Part shown: positions 8,666 to 18,523 of the stretch, in pieces
Layout: every line of letters begins with the position of its first letter
Position numbering within the stretch: the first letter of the stretch is position 1
The notes under the pieces: generated by a model
The model's input: only the letters and a program-made list of their open reading frames with translations
Database searches by the model: none
Told to the model about the DNA's origin: nothing
Translations under genes and position numbers: made by a program
NCBI RefSeq assembly: GCF_016107535.1
Contig: NZ_JABASQ010000014.1
Span: 1 to 64,000, forward strand
Reading direction: 5' to 3'
Length of the DNA: 64,000 bases
Source of the DNA: Psychrobacter cibarius
GTDB taxonomy: Bacteria > Pseudomonadota > Gammaproteobacteria > Pseudomonadales > Moraxellaceae

Positions 8666-9868
8666 TTAACGCGCATATTTTGGATCAGCTGCTGCGGTAA
8701 ACAGTACATCCGTTGAAGAGTTCAACGCCGTTTCTGCCGAATCCTGTATCACACCAATAATAAAGCCAATCGCTACCACTTGCATAGCGATATCGTTTGG
8801 AATGCTAAATAAGCTTGCTGCCAATGGAATTAAGAGTAATGAACCACCAGCGACACCAGAGGCACCGCAGGCACTAATGGTTGCAACCAAACTGAGTAGC
8901 AGTGCTGAGGCAAAGGTCACTTCAATACCGAGTGTATGCGCGGCTGCAAGCGTTAAGACGTTAATCGTAATCGCCGCGCCTGCCATATTAATGGTTGCAC
9001 CCAGTGGAATCGTCACCGAATAAGTATCTTCGTGTAGACCCAGTTTGCGGGCAAGGTTCATATTGACCGGAATGTTAGCAGCCGAGCTACGCGTAAAGAA
9101 TGCGGTAATCCCTGACTCACGCAAGCACTTGAATACCAGCGGATAAGGGTTTTTTCCTGTTTTGATCAGTACAATAATAGGATTGGCAATCAAAGCGATA
9201 AATAGCATACAACCGACTAGTACCATCAAGATACGCGCATAACCTGCCAAAGCCGCAAAGCCTGTCTCAGCGACAGTGTTGGCGACCAAACCCAAGATAC
9301 CAAAAGGTGCTAGGGCAATGACCCACTTCACCACTTGGGAGATGGCGTCAGAAAAATCACCGACCACAGTGCGTGTGGTATCACTGGCTTGGCGCAGTGC
9401 GAAACCGATGATAATTGCCCACGCTAAAATACCAATATAGTTGGCTTCAGCGATGGCATTAACAGGATTGGCAACCAGATTTAGTAGTAGATTGGTCAGT
9501 ACTTCTTTGAGGTTGGCTGGTGGGACTTGCTCAATTGTGGCGTTGACCAATACCAGTTCTGTCGGGAATAAAAAGCTCGCACCGACAGCTGTCAGTGCGG
9601 CTAAAAAAGTGCCAAACATATACATGATAAGCACAGGCTTGACGTAAACTTCATTACCGCTGCGATGCTGGCTAATGGCCGCCATGACCAACACAAATAC
9701 CAGTATCGGTGCAACGGCTTTTAGTGCTCCTACAAATAAGGTACCCAACAATCCTAAGGCAATACCGATATCTGGTGCCAACCAACCTATCAATACTCCC
9801 GCTATCAAACCGATAATAATAAGTGGTACTAGACCAATGCGCTTATACATCGCAAAAAATGAATACAT
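8666..9868 (-). CDS. sstT: Serine/threonine:Na+ symporter SstT (copy 1)
   Basis: SstT takes up L-serine and L-threonine with Na+ across the inner membrane; it belongs to the dicarboxylate/amino acid:cation symporter (DAACS) family. The 400-residue protein has the family's multiple hydrophobic segments. It has the characteristic serine-rich loop [14 protein letters not shown] (about 252-265) and the NMAG motif (about 290) that forms the substrate and sodium site. The C-terminus contains the [19 protein letters not shown] stretch. It lies 215 bp downstream of a second, very similar copy. A terminator separates the two, so each probably has its own promoter. A notable difference is CGAS (about 343) where copy 2 has GGTS. 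Confidence 0.93.
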   Translation of the reverse strand: MYSFFAMYKRIGLVPLIIIGLIAGVLIGWLAPDIGIALGLLGTLFVGALKAVAPILVFVLVMAAISQHRSGNEVYVKPVLIMYMFGTFLAALTAVGASFLFPTELVLVNATIEQVPPANLKEVLTNLLLNLVANPVNAIAEANYIGILAWAIIIGFALRQASDTTRTVVGDFSDAISQVVKWVIALAPFGILGLVANTVAETGFAALAGYARILMVLVGCMLFIALIANPIIVLIKTGKNPYPLVFKCLRESGITAFFTRSSAANIPVNMNLARKLGLHEDTYSVTIPLGATINMAGAAITINVLTLAAAHTLGIEVTFASALLLSLVATISACGASGVAGGSLLLIPLAASLFSIPNDIAMQVVAIGFIIGVIQDSAETALNSSTDVLFTAAADPKYAR

Positions 9869-9994
9869 CCTTACCCCGACAATCTAATGAATAATAAAAG
9901 AGATCAAGCCATTTTATGTTTTTTGCTTTACTAGTCTCATACTCATATAAAGGTAAGATTCGTAAAACAGAATAAAAATGGGTAAATTATAACC

Positions 9995-10022
9995 AAAAAA
10001 AGGGCAGTTAAGCCCTTTTTTT
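9995..10022. terminator. Terminator between the two sstT copies
   Basis: AAAAAAAGGGC faces GCCCTTTTTTT around a short loop. On the minus strand it follows the stop of the upstream sstT copy by about 60 bp and ends its transcript before copy 1. Confidence 0.85.
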
Positions 10023-10083
10023 ATTTTTATACCTATCAATTAAGATGATTGGTTTGTTATGGTCGTCTTTAACACACCCAACA

Positions 10084-11286
10084 TTAGCGTGCATATTTTG
10101 GATCAGCAGCGGCAGTAAACAAGACGTCTGTTGATGAGTTCAATGCGGTCTCTGCGGAATCTTGCAGCACACTGATAATAAAGCCAATAGCCACCACTTG
10201 TAGCGCAATATCATCAGGAATATTGAATAAACTGGCCGCCAAAGGAATGAGTAGTAATGAGCCACCAGCGACGCCAGAGGTACCGCCAGCACTGATTGTA
10301 GCGACTACACTTAGCAGTAATGCTGAGCCAAAGGTCACTTCAATACCGAGTGTATTCGCGGCTGCAAGGGTTAAGACATTAATCGTAATCGCTGCACCTG
10401 CCATATTAATAGTGGCACCTAATGGCAGGGTGACTGAATAAGTATTTTCATGTAACCCTAATTTGCTGGCAAGGTTCATATTGATAGGAATGTTAGCAGC
10501 AGAGCTACGGGTAAAAAACGCAGTAATACCAGATTCACGTAAGCAGGTGAATACCAGTGGATAAGGGTTTTTACCCGTTTTGAAATATACGAGGAGAGGG
10601 TTCGTCACCAAAGCAATAAACAACATACAGCCTATCAATACTAGCAAAATTCGTGCATAGCCCAATAGCGCAGCAAAGCCAGTATCAGCAACGGTATTGG
10701 CGACTAATCCCAAAATACCAAAAGGTGCTAGTGCGATGACCCATTTGACTACTTTTGAGATGGCATCTGCAATGTCATTGACAGTGCTGCGAGTCGTCTC
10801 GCCAGCTTGTCGTAGCGCAATGCCAATAATAACGGCCCAAGCTAATATACCGATATAGTTAGCATTGGCTAGTGCAGCAACTGGATTGGCGACGAGACTG
10901 AGTAATAAATTATTCAATACTTCTTTTAAGTTTGCTGGCGGTACTTGCTCGATTGTCGCATTCACTAACGTCAATTCGGTTGGGAATAAAAAGCTGGCAC
11001 CAACAGCGACCAAAGCGGCTATAAAAGTGCCTGTCAGATATAAAAACAGTACCGGTTTTACATAGACCTTATTACCGCTACGATGTTGGCAGATAGCAGC
11101 CATCACTAAGAAAAATACCAGTATAGGGGCAACGGCTTTTAGGGCACCTACGAACAGGGTCCCCAAAATACCTAAGGCAATACCCACACTTGGCGCCAGC
11201 CATCCTATCAAAGTACCTAGTATTAAACCGATAACAATCAGCGTTACCAATCCGATTCGTTGGTACATCGCTATTAATGAATGCAT
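10084..11286 (-). CDS. sstT: Serine/threonine:Na+ symporter SstT (copy 2)
   Basis: This is a second full-length SstT of the same 400-residue length as its neighbour. The two align without gaps and differ at scattered conservative positions, most in the first third and around residues 170-230. All DAACS landmarks are intact: [24 protein letters not shown] and the C-terminal [16 protein letters not shown] motif. The arrangement is a tandem duplication that has had time to diverge. A short inverted repeat lies about 45 bp upstream. A different regulation or substrate preference is possible, but nothing in the sequence decides it. Confidence 0.93.
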   Translation of the reverse strand: MHSLIAMYQRIGLVTLIVIGLILGTLIGWLAPSVGIALGILGTLFVGALKAVAPILVFFLVMAAICQHRSGNKVYVKPVLFLYLTGTFIAALVAVGASFLFPTELTLVNATIEQVPPANLKEVLNNLLLSLVANPVAALANANYIGILAWAVIIGIALRQAGETTRSTVNDIADAISKVVKWVIALAPFGILGLVANTVADTGFAALLGYARILLVLIGCMLFIALVTNPLLVYFKTGKNPYPLVFTCLRESGITAFFTRSSAANIPINMNLASKLGLHENTYSVTLPLGATINMAGAAITINVLTLAAANTLGIEVTFGSALLLSVVATISAGGTSGVAGGSLLLIPLAASLFNIPDDIALQVVAIGFIISVLQDSAETALNSSTDVLFTAAADPKYAR

Positions 11287-11318
11287 TTTTACCCCTTTAG
11301 TCCATTTGGAAATAAATA

Positions 11319-11345
11319 TTAGCTTAACAATCGTTAGCTTAACGA
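11319..11345. promoter_or_regulatory. Candidate operator upstream of sstT copy 2
   Basis: TTAGCTTAAC occurs twice here (11319-11328 and 11334-11343). The second copy lies within the inverted repeat TCGTTA-N3-TAACGA (11331-11345). It lies 33-60 bp upstream of the sstT start and has no counterpart that I could see before copy 1. It could be a regulator site or chance. Confidence 0.3.
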
Positions 11346-11458
11346 CCGAAGGATGTTAGCATTTTTTGTGATAAGCGCCTACTGACAGATTTTATAAGAC
11401 AGTAGGCAATAACGTACTTATAAGCCTCTAGGAATTTTAAAAGTCGACATTTAAGCAC

Positions 11459-11482
11459 AAAAAAACGCCATGACTGGCGTTT
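11459..11482 (-). terminator. Terminator of the pepA-holC transcript
   Basis: AACGCCA and TGGCGTT form a stem with a 4-base loop. On the minus strand a run of seven T follows directly. It lies about 20 bp past the holC stop. Confidence 0.85.
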
Positions 11483-11499
11483 GATTTTGTAATAGAAGA

Positions 11500-11988
11500 C
11501 TAAACTTTGAAATGGGTAAGCTCATAGCCGAGTTGCTGGTAATGCTTATATTTAGCGCGTCCTGCCTCAGTGCTGACCGTATCAGGTTTGATAAGCTCTA
11601 AAATACGAGTTGGCAATGTATTGCTGGTAGCATTTATAAAGTCATTAACGGGACGTATCGTAGTATTGAGTACGATCCCTTTAAAATCGGCTGGCATATA
11701 GCTGGCAAGCAACACTGGTGCTAATAATTGATTATTAATATCAGTATGAACACCATCAATATCAGCGCCTTCAGGATTAGAATCTAAAAGGCGTTGATGC
11801 GGTATAAAGCTCGTATCGTCTTGTGCCCAAAGGGCTTCATCAAGCGTCGACAGCAATGTATCGTCTTTTTCGATAAGAATCAATAACGACTGGCTGCTTT
11901 TATTGAGCGCCGTCTGGGTCAGCTGACAAATAAAGCCCAAGAAATCTTGGGCTTTATTCTCAGTTAATACATAAAAGCTAACTTTCAT
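11500..11988 (-). CDS. holC: DNA polymerase III chi subunit HolC
   Basis: HolC (chi) links the clamp loader, through HolD (psi), to single-stranded DNA-binding protein at the replication fork. The 162-residue protein starts with the usual KVSFYVL strand and contains the segment around LLILIEKDDTLLSTLDEALWAQDDTSFIPH, which is typical of chi. The downstream stretch VLLASYMPADFKGIVLNTT is also family-like. It is slightly longer than E. coli HolC (147). It lies 36 bp after pepA on the same strand, a pairing common in gammaproteobacteria. Confidence 0.88.
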   Translation of the reverse strand: MKVSFYVLTENKAQDFLGFICQLTQTALNKSSQSLLILIEKDDTLLSTLDEALWAQDDTSFIPHQRLLDSNPEGADIDGVHTDINNQLLAPVLLASYMPADFKGIVLNTTIRPVNDFINATSNTLPTRILELIKPDTVSTEAGRAKYKHYQQLGYELTHFKV

Positions 11989-12024
11989 AGAGTGGTTTTC
12001 ATTGAGTGGTGATTCATCAATAGA

Positions 12025-13704
12025 TTATGCTATATTTGCGCTGTTTTTTAGATATTGCATGAATAATGGCACAGGACGGCCAGTTGCAGCTTTGTCTTGA
12101 CCTGAAATCCATGCCGTACCAGCGATGTCTAAATGCGCCCATGCTTGACCCTCTTCGATGAAGCGCGATAAGAAACAGGCAGCAGTCACAGCGCCAGCAC
12201 CTTTACCACCGATATTTTGGATATCAGCGATAGGCGAGTCAATCTGCGCTTGATATTCGTCATCCATCGGCATGTGCCAGATTAGATCGCCCGATAAGTT
12301 ACTGGCATTTTCTAAGTCAAACAACACATCTTCGTCATTACTAAAGACTGCCGAGCGTACATGACCCAACGCAACCACACAAGCACCAGTCAAGGTTGCG
12401 ACATCGATGATGGCTTTTGGCTGATAATACTTTTGTACGTAGCATAAAGTATCGCACAATACTAAACGACCTTCTGCATCGGTATTCAGGATTTCAACGG
12501 ACTTACCATTCATTGCTATAATGATATCGCCTGGGCGCGTTGCCTCTCCTGATGGCATATTTTCAGCACAAGCTAGCGCACCGACGACGTTGATAGGTAG
12601 ACGCGCTTCACATAATGCTTTTAGGGTACCGAGTACCGCAGCAGAACCGCCCATATCAAATTTCATCTCATCCATCGCCGCACCCGGTTTGATTGAGATA
12701 CCACCTGAATCAAAGGTCACGCCTTTACCAACAAGAACGATAGGTGCATCATCATTTGTAGTTTGGGCATTGTCTTCGCTATTTTGGTCAGCTTTTTTAG
12801 CGGCTTTTTTGCTAGCAGCTTTGGTTGGTAGTTTATCAGCTAACGCTTTTAGACCGCCAGCTACTTTTGCGCTATTGGTAATGGCTTTGCTAGTATCGGC
12901 ATCAGCATTGACGCTAAAGTTAGACTTGCCACGATACTCCATCAGTACCAGTTTGCCTTCTTTGGTAGAGCCTTGCGCGACCGATAAGAAGCAGTTCATA
13001 CCCAGTGCTGACATCTCGTCTTCACCTAATACGGTGACTTTTAAGAGGTCAGGATAAGTGGCTGCCAATTCCTGTGCTTGCTCAGCCATATACGCTGGGA
13101 AACAGATATTACCCGGCTCATTGGCAACATCACGGGTCAAGCTTTGACCAGTAAAGACCGCTTGTGCAAAGTCTAATGAGTCTTTTAAAGACGACTCTGC
13201 CAATAAGTAGATATCCGTTAAAACAGGTGTTTGCTGCTCGGATTTGTACTTGTCAAAACGATAGCTTGCTGCCAGTAGGCTCAGCGCAAATTGGCTAAAC
13301 TGGTTTTCTTCTAAGCTATCGCCCAGCGCTACAGTGATAGAGTCGACGCGTTTTTGGGTGCTCTTATAAATGGTCTTAGCAATTTTCTCTAGAACGCTAT
13401 GACGCAATTTATCAACATTACCCACACCGACCAATAATAGCTGTACTGGATTTTCTTTGGTGGTTTTCTTATCACCCGCTAGCGCATAGTCAGCGACGGT
13501 TTCGCAAGCTTTGCCGTTAAAGTGGGATACTTCAATCAATTGTTCAATACGGGTTTGATAATCGCTCAATACTGACTCAGCTAAGATATTTTTTTGATCA
13601 TCGATTAAGACGACGAGGCAGGCCGCGTCTTTACTTTTGGCTTCTTTTTTGAGGATTTTTTGCGTATGGGTTTTTGGCAGTGTTTGGGTTAATTTAATAT
13701 TCAT
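12025..13704 (-). CDS. pepA: Leucyl aminopeptidase PepA (M17 family)
   Basis: PepA is a two-metal aminopeptidase of the M17 family and in E. coli also an Xer-site DNA-binding protein. The catalytic domain has the metal-binding GKGVTFDSGGISIKPG segment (around residue 325) and the NTDAEGRL signature (around 405-412). At 559 residues it is about 55 longer than E. coli PepA (503). The excess is a low-complexity lysine/alanine- and asparagine/aspartate-rich insert (about 265-320) between the N-terminal domain and the catalytic core. The catalytic residues are intact. It is the first gene of a pepA-holC unit. Whether the DNA-binding role exists here is unknown. Confidence 0.93.
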   Translation of the reverse strand: MNIKLTQTLPKTHTQKILKKEAKSKDAACLVVLIDDQKNILAESVLSDYQTRIEQLIEVSHFNGKACETVADYALAGDKKTTKENPVQLLLVGVGNVDKLRHSVLEKIAKTIYKSTQKRVDSITVALGDSLEENQFSQFALSLLAASYRFDKYKSEQQTPVLTDIYLLAESSLKDSLDFAQAVFTGQSLTRDVANEPGNICFPAYMAEQAQELAATYPDLLKVTVLGEDEMSALGMNCFLSVAQGSTKEGKLVLMEYRGKSNFSVNADADTSKAITNSAKVAGGLKALADKLPTKAASKKAAKKADQNSEDNAQTTNDDAPIVLVGKGVTFDSGGISIKPGAAMDEMKFDMGGSAAVLGTLKALCEARLPINVVGALACAENMPSGEATRPGDIIIAMNGKSVEILNTDAEGRLVLCDTLCYVQKYYQPKAIIDVATLTGACVVALGHVRSAVFSNDEDVLFDLENASNLSGDLIWHMPMDDEYQAQIDSPIADIQNIGGKGAGAVTAACFLSRFIEEGQAWAHLDIAGTAWISGQDKAATGRPVPLFMQYLKNSANIA

Positions 13705-13894
13705 ATATTTATCCTTATTGGGGTTATGACATTATAGTTATGACGTTAGAGCTATGAAAATGGCAGATTTTTTTAATTGCTGATACCTGTTAAATTATCA
13801 GATTGTTTGGCCAGTCAAGCAATCACAATAGTGTAGCATATTGCGAGGTGAGTGCGCAGTGAGCAAGGTTTAGGTCATGGGTTCGAACTGCTTA

Positions 13895-14515
13895 TTAGCT
13901 ATTAACTAACTCATCGGTTGCTACTAAAGCGGCAAATCTATCTTGCAGTGCTGCCATCGCGGTAGCATGCATGATATCAGCGCTGATTTTCTCTTTTTTA
14001 TAGTCAGGCAGGTCGCGAGTGGCACAAGCATCATGGCAAACAAAACTGTCAAAGCCTAAATCAAAGGCAGCTCTCACGCTTGAGCTAACACACATATGAC
14101 TCATAAAGCCTGCAAAAATAATTTGCTGTTTTTGCGCAGCTGAAATAAGTGCTTGAAGCTGGGTATCATGGAACGCATTGGGATTTTTTTTGACGATGAA
14201 GGTTTCGCCATCCTTTGGTTGTAATTCAGCGATAATCTCGACGTTAGATGATAAAGGATCAAATACGTTGCCATTATCTGCGCCGTGATGGGCGATATGA
14301 AAGATAGGGACGTTCTGTTTACGAGCTTTATCTAGCAATAGTCGCGCATTTGCAATGGCGTTCGTACCATCTTGCCCCAATGGCATCGCACCATCGACAT
14401 ATTCGTTTTGATAGTCAATAAAAACCACGGCGCAATTTGACCAATCGAGCGTATCAAATTTACCACCAGCGATTTCAAGTAAAGTAGAAGGGGTAGAACC
14501 TAGTTTATTTGTCAT
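13895..14515 (-). CDS. Isochorismatase-family cysteine hydrolase
   Basis: The protein (206 residues) has the isochorismatase/nicotinamidase fold. The expected catalytic triad is visible: Asp34 (FIDYQNEY), Lys109 or Lys110 (IVKKNPNAF) and Cys142 (SHMCVSSSVR). The family hydrolyses small amides or vinyl ethers such as nicotinamide, N-carbamoylsarcosine or isochorismate; the substrate cannot be told from the sequence. I chose ATG 14515 because GGAG lies 8 bases upstream; the frame stays open to 14614 without a good start. It stands alone, divergent from lptF. Confidence 0.85.
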   Translation of the reverse strand: MTNKLGSTPSTLLEIAGGKFDTLDWSNCAVVFIDYQNEYVDGAMPLGQDGTNAIANARLLLDKARKQNVPIFHIAHHGADNGNVFDPLSSNVEIIAELQPKDGETFIVKKNPNAFHDTQLQALISAAQKQQIIFAGFMSHMCVSSSVRAAFDLGFDSFVCHDACATRDLPDYKKEKISADIMHATAMAALQDRFAALVATDELVNS

Positions 14516-15061
14516 TAATATTCTCCATTGGGCGAGATAATTAGGAATTTTTAGTTTTCTCAGTTTAACAAGTAATCCTAACGGTGCGAGGGCAGTGATA
14601 CGAATGACACACAAAGGTTTCCAAATGACATCAAGTAAAAATATCGTGCAAAGACTTAATAAAAAGGCTTCTTAGATAAGACAAACTAATGAGTTAAATG
14701 CTAGTTATTCTTTCCATATCTTATCTATTATTAGTGAGCCATACAGCGTTATAGCAAGATGGACGCAATGTTTGCAAACACATTTCACAGCCATTTTTGA
14801 GCAAAATATGCTAGGATTAGCGGTTATCTTTATCGCTAATTTTTACAGCATGTTGCTAACCTGTATCGCAGATATTTTCATATCTTTTGCCGTTGCTTTT
14901 AGGGCTGTTTAAGTATCTGATTGAGCAGCACGGTCTTGTATTTCTATTGTTCAGTTATCGGTATCAGCTATTGTATTTAGAGCGGTCCATAATTGTCAGT
15001 GTTTGCCAATAAAGCTGCGATAAATCGTGCGACTATCAACCTTTTTAAAAGAGTGCCCATT
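14516..15061. other. Divergent intergenic region upstream of lptF
   Basis: This 546-bp AT-rich gap separates the isochorismatase-family gene and lptF. A TTG-started extension of the lptF frame begins at 14993, but it is unlikely to be translated. I see no gene, clear promoter or repeat. Confidence 0.4.
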
Positions 15062-16375
15062 GTGATATTACGCCGCTATATGACTCAACAAGTTGCCTCA
15101 ACGACCGCATTGGTTTTGGGGTTTTTAGTGGTGATGATGCTGGGCGGTCGTTTGATCCGTTACTTTGGGATTGCCGCAGAAGGCAATTTAGATATCAGCT
15201 TGTTATTTACCATCATTGGTTATAATTTGCCGTACTTTTTAGAGCTTATCCTGCCATTAGCATTTTTTATCGCTCTAATGCTGGTATTCGGGCGGCTGTA
15301 TGTCGATCAAGAAATGGCAGTGATTAATGCCAGTGGGGTGTCGCGTGGTAAACTTGCCCGTTTGATGACGCCTTTAATATTGGCGTTGTTCGTTGGTGAA
15401 GCGGCTTTATCCATCGTTGGTAAACCGTGGGGCGTACGCTCATCGGAAAGTGTCTGGCAACAGCAGGCATTGACCAGCGCTTTTGATTTAATTCGTCCCA
15501 ATGAATTTATTAGTAGTGGCAATTATCATTTGTATGTGGGCAGCTTGAGCGATGATAAAAAGCAATTGCAAGATGTGATATTGATTCAATCTGAGCCTGA
15601 AAAAAAGGGCAGTGCCGCTAAAAATAACACTGCTAAAGAGGCTGCCGTCGATGTTAAAAATACCATCGATCCCGAAACAGCTGAGCAATTAAATATTTCA
15701 GACATACCAAATATGCCAACTGCGATTACTAATAATACCAACATCAGCAAAGATACTATTACGTTGGCTAAGCGTGCCGAGCAAGTAGACACGGGTAATA
15801 GCGGTGTGACCCAATTGGACTTGTTCCAAGGGCGTCGTTATGAAGTCGGTGCTGGCAGTCTGAAATACAATCAAGTGGGCTTTGATCGTTACCGCATTAC
15901 TTTGACAGAATCCTCAAAAGAAGTCATCACCGAAGATAATATCGAAACGCAAGCGATTGGACCATTATGGCAAGCCGCGACGGGTGGTACGGCAAGTAGT
16001 GGCAACTCGCTGCGTGTGGCACAAAGTGAGCTTGGCTATCGTCTAGCATTGCCGTGGTTGATGATCATTGCACCAATGCTCGCTGTACCACTGGCGCAAG
16101 TACGTCCGCGCCAAGGTCGCTGGTTACGACTATTTCCTTCGATTTTATTGTTTGTCAGCTGTGCGCTGGGTATTATTTCACTTAAAAATGCTGTTAGCAA
16201 AGGCAGCGTGAGCGTCTGGGCATATGCGTGGCTCATTTTAGGGTTTATGGCATTGGCGCTTTATATGAATTGGGGTAGCCGTGTGCAGCATCGATTACGC
16301 TTTCGCAAACCGAAGAGCACGCCTTTAACGGTTGCCGATCATCAGAGCAGTGGCTCACAAGGAGGGCAGTCCTAA
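15062..16375 (+). CDS. lptF: LPS export permease LptF
   Basis: LptF and LptG form the inner-membrane permease of the LptB2FG transporter that extracts lipopolysaccharide and passes it to LptC. The N-terminus (ILRRYMTQQ) and three transmembrane segments, a periplasmic beta-jellyroll and three C-terminal transmembrane segments match the YjgP/YjgQ family. I prefer the GTG at 15062, preceded by AAAAGAG, because family members begin with ILRRY; a TTG at 14993 would add 23 residues. From this start it has 437 residues against 366 in E. coli. The excess is a low-complexity Ala/Asn/Thr-rich insert in the periplasmic domain (about 178-246). Its stop overlaps the lptG start by one base. Confidence 0.9.
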   Translation: MILRRYMTQQVASTTALVLGFLVVMMLGGRLIRYFGIAAEGNLDISLLFTIIGYNLPYFLELILPLAFFIALMLVFGRLYVDQEMAVINASGVSRGKLARLMTPLILALFVGEAALSIVGKPWGVRSSESVWQQQALTSAFDLIRPNEFISSGNYHLYVGSLSDDKKQLQDVILIQSEPEKKGSAAKNNTAKEAAVDVKNTIDPETAEQLNISDIPNMPTAITNNTNISKDTITLAKRAEQVDTGNSGVTQLDLFQGRRYEVGAGSLKYNQVGFDRYRITLTESSKEVITEDNIETQAIGPLWQAATGGTASSGNSLRVAQSELGYRLALPWLMIIAPMLAVPLAQVRPRQGRWLRLFPSILLFVSCALGIISLKNAVSKGSVSVWAYAWLILGFMALALYMNWGSRVQHRLRFRKPKSTPLTVADHQSSGSQGGQS

Positions 16376-17601
16376 TGAGTGTCTTATCTTCTAAATCTTC
16401 CAATCCTGACTCGCAAAACGCTCATGATAAGTACGCTCGCAAACCTGCCAAACTAAAAGTGCTGAGCCGTTACGTCAAGCTGAACGCTTTGCTCGCAATC
16501 GTCGGAGCTGTCATAGGCTTGTGGGCATTACAGCTGGTATTCTCTTATTTGTCTGAGCTGGATTCGTTAGATGATAGCTATACGATGGGCGAGGCGATTA
16601 AGTATATTTTTTATCGCTCGCCTTATTTTTTAGAGCAATTTATTCCCACTGGCGCATTGCTAGGTGCAGTGGTTGGCTTGGGCTTGCTTGCCAATAAAAG
16701 TGAGCTGGTCGTGATGCGCGCCGCTGGCGTCAGCGTTTATCGTATCGTCGGTTGGGTATTGCAGCCTGCTTTGATTTTTGTGTTGCTCGCATTGATTATC
16801 AATCAGTTCGTGCTGCCGCACTCTAATCAATTGGCAAAAGAAATCAACGATGAAGACAGCAGTTCATTGGTCACCTCGGTACGCGGTTATTGGACGTTGC
16901 AGCCACGCTTTGAGAGTACAAAAGACGGCAGTGCCAAGCCAGATGGTAGCGATATTTTGTATATCGATTATGCTGATGTGCAAGGTAATATCGGCGAAGT
17001 TAAACGCTGGCATTTAGACAATAATGGCAATCTGCAAACGGCCATTCACGCTGAGGGTGGTAAATATATTGGTCGTGAACCTGTTAATCCTGCCAGCAGC
17101 AAACCGAGCGAGCAATATCGCTATGAGTGGCAGCTGAACAACATGACCAAGCTGATGATTAATCAGGGCTTTGAGAGTAGCCAAGCCATCTCACCGTCAG
17201 ATACTTTAAGCCTGCCCTTTGCCCCTGAATCGGTATATCTGCTTACCCGTAAAGCCGAAGATTTGTCATTGACTCAGTTGTATGAGCATCGTCAATTTAT
17301 GCGTCAACAAGGCACGCGCTCGTTAAGTCATGAGCTGGCTTTCTGGCAAAAACTGCTCTCACCGCTATCAATTTTATCGCTGGTGATTGTTGCCTGCTCA
17401 TTCGTCTTTGGCTCACTACGTACGCATAGCTTAGGCTTGCGTATCGTCGTGGCATTATTGTTTGGCTTGCTGTTTAGTTACGTGCAAGACTTGGTTGGCT
17501 TTGTCTCATTGGCGACTGGATTTTCGCCGTTATTAATGGTGATATTACCGATTATCGCCAGTGCGATATTGGGTGGCTATTTGCTTAAACGGCAGATGTA
17601 G
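16375..17601 (+). CDS. lptG: LPS export permease LptG
   Basis: This is the second permease subunit of the LptB2FG lipopolysaccharide exporter. The 408-residue protein has transmembrane segments near 38-58, 85-110, 125-150 and three at the C-terminus (about 325-405), with a periplasmic domain between. Its ATG shares a base with the lptF stop (TAATG), a sign of translational coupling. A hydrophilic 30-residue N-terminal tail precedes the first membrane segment and is longer than in E. coli LptG (360 residues). A hairpin follows the gene. Confidence 0.92.
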   Translation: MSVLSSKSSNPDSQNAHDKYARKPAKLKVLSRYVKLNALLAIVGAVIGLWALQLVFSYLSELDSLDDSYTMGEAIKYIFYRSPYFLEQFIPTGALLGAVVGLGLLANKSELVVMRAAGVSVYRIVGWVLQPALIFVLLALIINQFVLPHSNQLAKEINDEDSSSLVTSVRGYWTLQPRFESTKDGSAKPDGSDILYIDYADVQGNIGEVKRWHLDNNGNLQTAIHAEGGKYIGREPVNPASSKPSEQYRYEWQLNNMTKLMINQGFESSQAISPSDTLSLPFAPESVYLLTRKAEDLSLTQLYEHRQFMRQQGTRSLSHELAFWQKLLSPLSILSLVIVACSFVFGSLRTHSLGLRIVVALLFGLLFSYVQDLVGFVSLATGFSPLLMVILPIIASAILGGYLLKRQM

Positions 17602-17621
17602 CCAGATATCATTTGCCATAG

Positions 17622-17660
17622 AGAAGCTCGCTAAAACACTATGTTTTAGCGGGCTTCTTT
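17622..17660 (+). terminator. Terminator of lptFG
   Basis: AGAAGCTCGCTAAAACA pairs with TGTTTTAGCGGGCTTCT around a 3-base loop, with one G-T wobble. The following T-run is short. The stem is long and stable. Confidence 0.75.
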
Positions 17661-17722
17661 GATTATACATATTGTAGGCTAAGCAATTTTGATACAGCTA
17701 ATCGTATTTTTAGCGTTTGGTA

Positions 17723-18331
17723 TTAGTCTTTGGTCGCCATGGTAATGGTATAGGTCTTACCTTGTTTGATCTTTTCACTATTACCAAACACTTCGGTAAA
17801 CGAGCGCTTCACAAACTGACGTAGGCCATTGATTGTCACCACATAAAAACGCCCACCTTTACGCATACGGGCATAGGCATCGAGGAAATATAAATAGTGC
17901 TGTTCTTTACCTACTTTGGCTGGCAAGTTTGACATTACCAAGCTAAAGTCTTTGTCTTTTGCCACATGGTTAAAGCCGTTCGATAAATGCACATCGACAT
18001 TTTTTAGACCATTCTTCTCACAATTTAGGCGTGCATATTCTACCGCCATAAAATCTTTATCAATCAAGGTATGCAGACCGTTCGGACATTCACGCGCCGC
18101 CGTCATGCCAAGGACGCCATAGCCACAGCCCAAATCGATCGAATCGTCATCCGCTTCAAAATCAATATAATCAAGCAGCATCAAGCTACCATCATCGAGC
18201 TTTTGCGGTGAAAAAATGCCCCACGTGGTCGAAAAATCAAATGGCTTACCCAGTACGTCTTGGCGAAAATTAATGTCTTCGCGCCAGTGTTGGGCGCTCT
18301 TTAGTAGGTCAGCAGGTGGTCTATGGCTCAT
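17723..18331 (-). CDS. Class I SAM-dependent methyltransferase, RsmC/RlmG-like domain
   Basis: The 202-residue protein is a single Rossmann-type methyltransferase domain. The SAM-binding motif DLGCGYG is at 66-72, with an acidic motif II (LIDKDFMAVEYA) and a motif IV SNLPAK around residue 133, where related enzymes have NPPF. This resembles the small-methyltransferase (MTS) domain found at the C-terminus of RsmC and RlmG, which methylate guanine N2 in rRNA. It lacks their N-terminal half. The changed motif IV means the target base or even the substrate type is uncertain. It converges on lptG. Confidence 0.72.
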   Translation of the reverse strand: MSHRPPADLLKSAQHWREDINFRQDVLGKPFDFSTTWGIFSPQKLDDGSLMLLDYIDFEADDDSIDLGCGYGVLGMTAARECPNGLHTLIDKDFMAVEYARLNCEKNGLKNVDVHLSNGFNHVAKDKDFSLVMSNLPAKVGKEQHYLYFLDAYARMRKGGRFYVVTINGLRQFVKRSFTEVFGNSEKIKQGKTYTITMATKD

Positions 18332-18523
18332 GAGATTCTCGGATAATGGATAAGTAAAAGGCGGTGCGCGATGGAATAAAACAGCGTAAACATTATGATG
18401 GGTATTGTAACGAGAAAAGAGCGGGTTTGCAGCTATCTATTTATGGAATCGTGGCAAGGTTTGAACAAGAGTAGAACGCGTCTTAAGTACTTTGTAATCA
18501 AGATAATATCTAAAACTAGTACA

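Noticed and set aside
12521..13057. Long plus-strand frame opposite pepA
   Set aside because: It is antisense to the catalytic domain of a clear PepA; the long frame is a by-product of its codon use.
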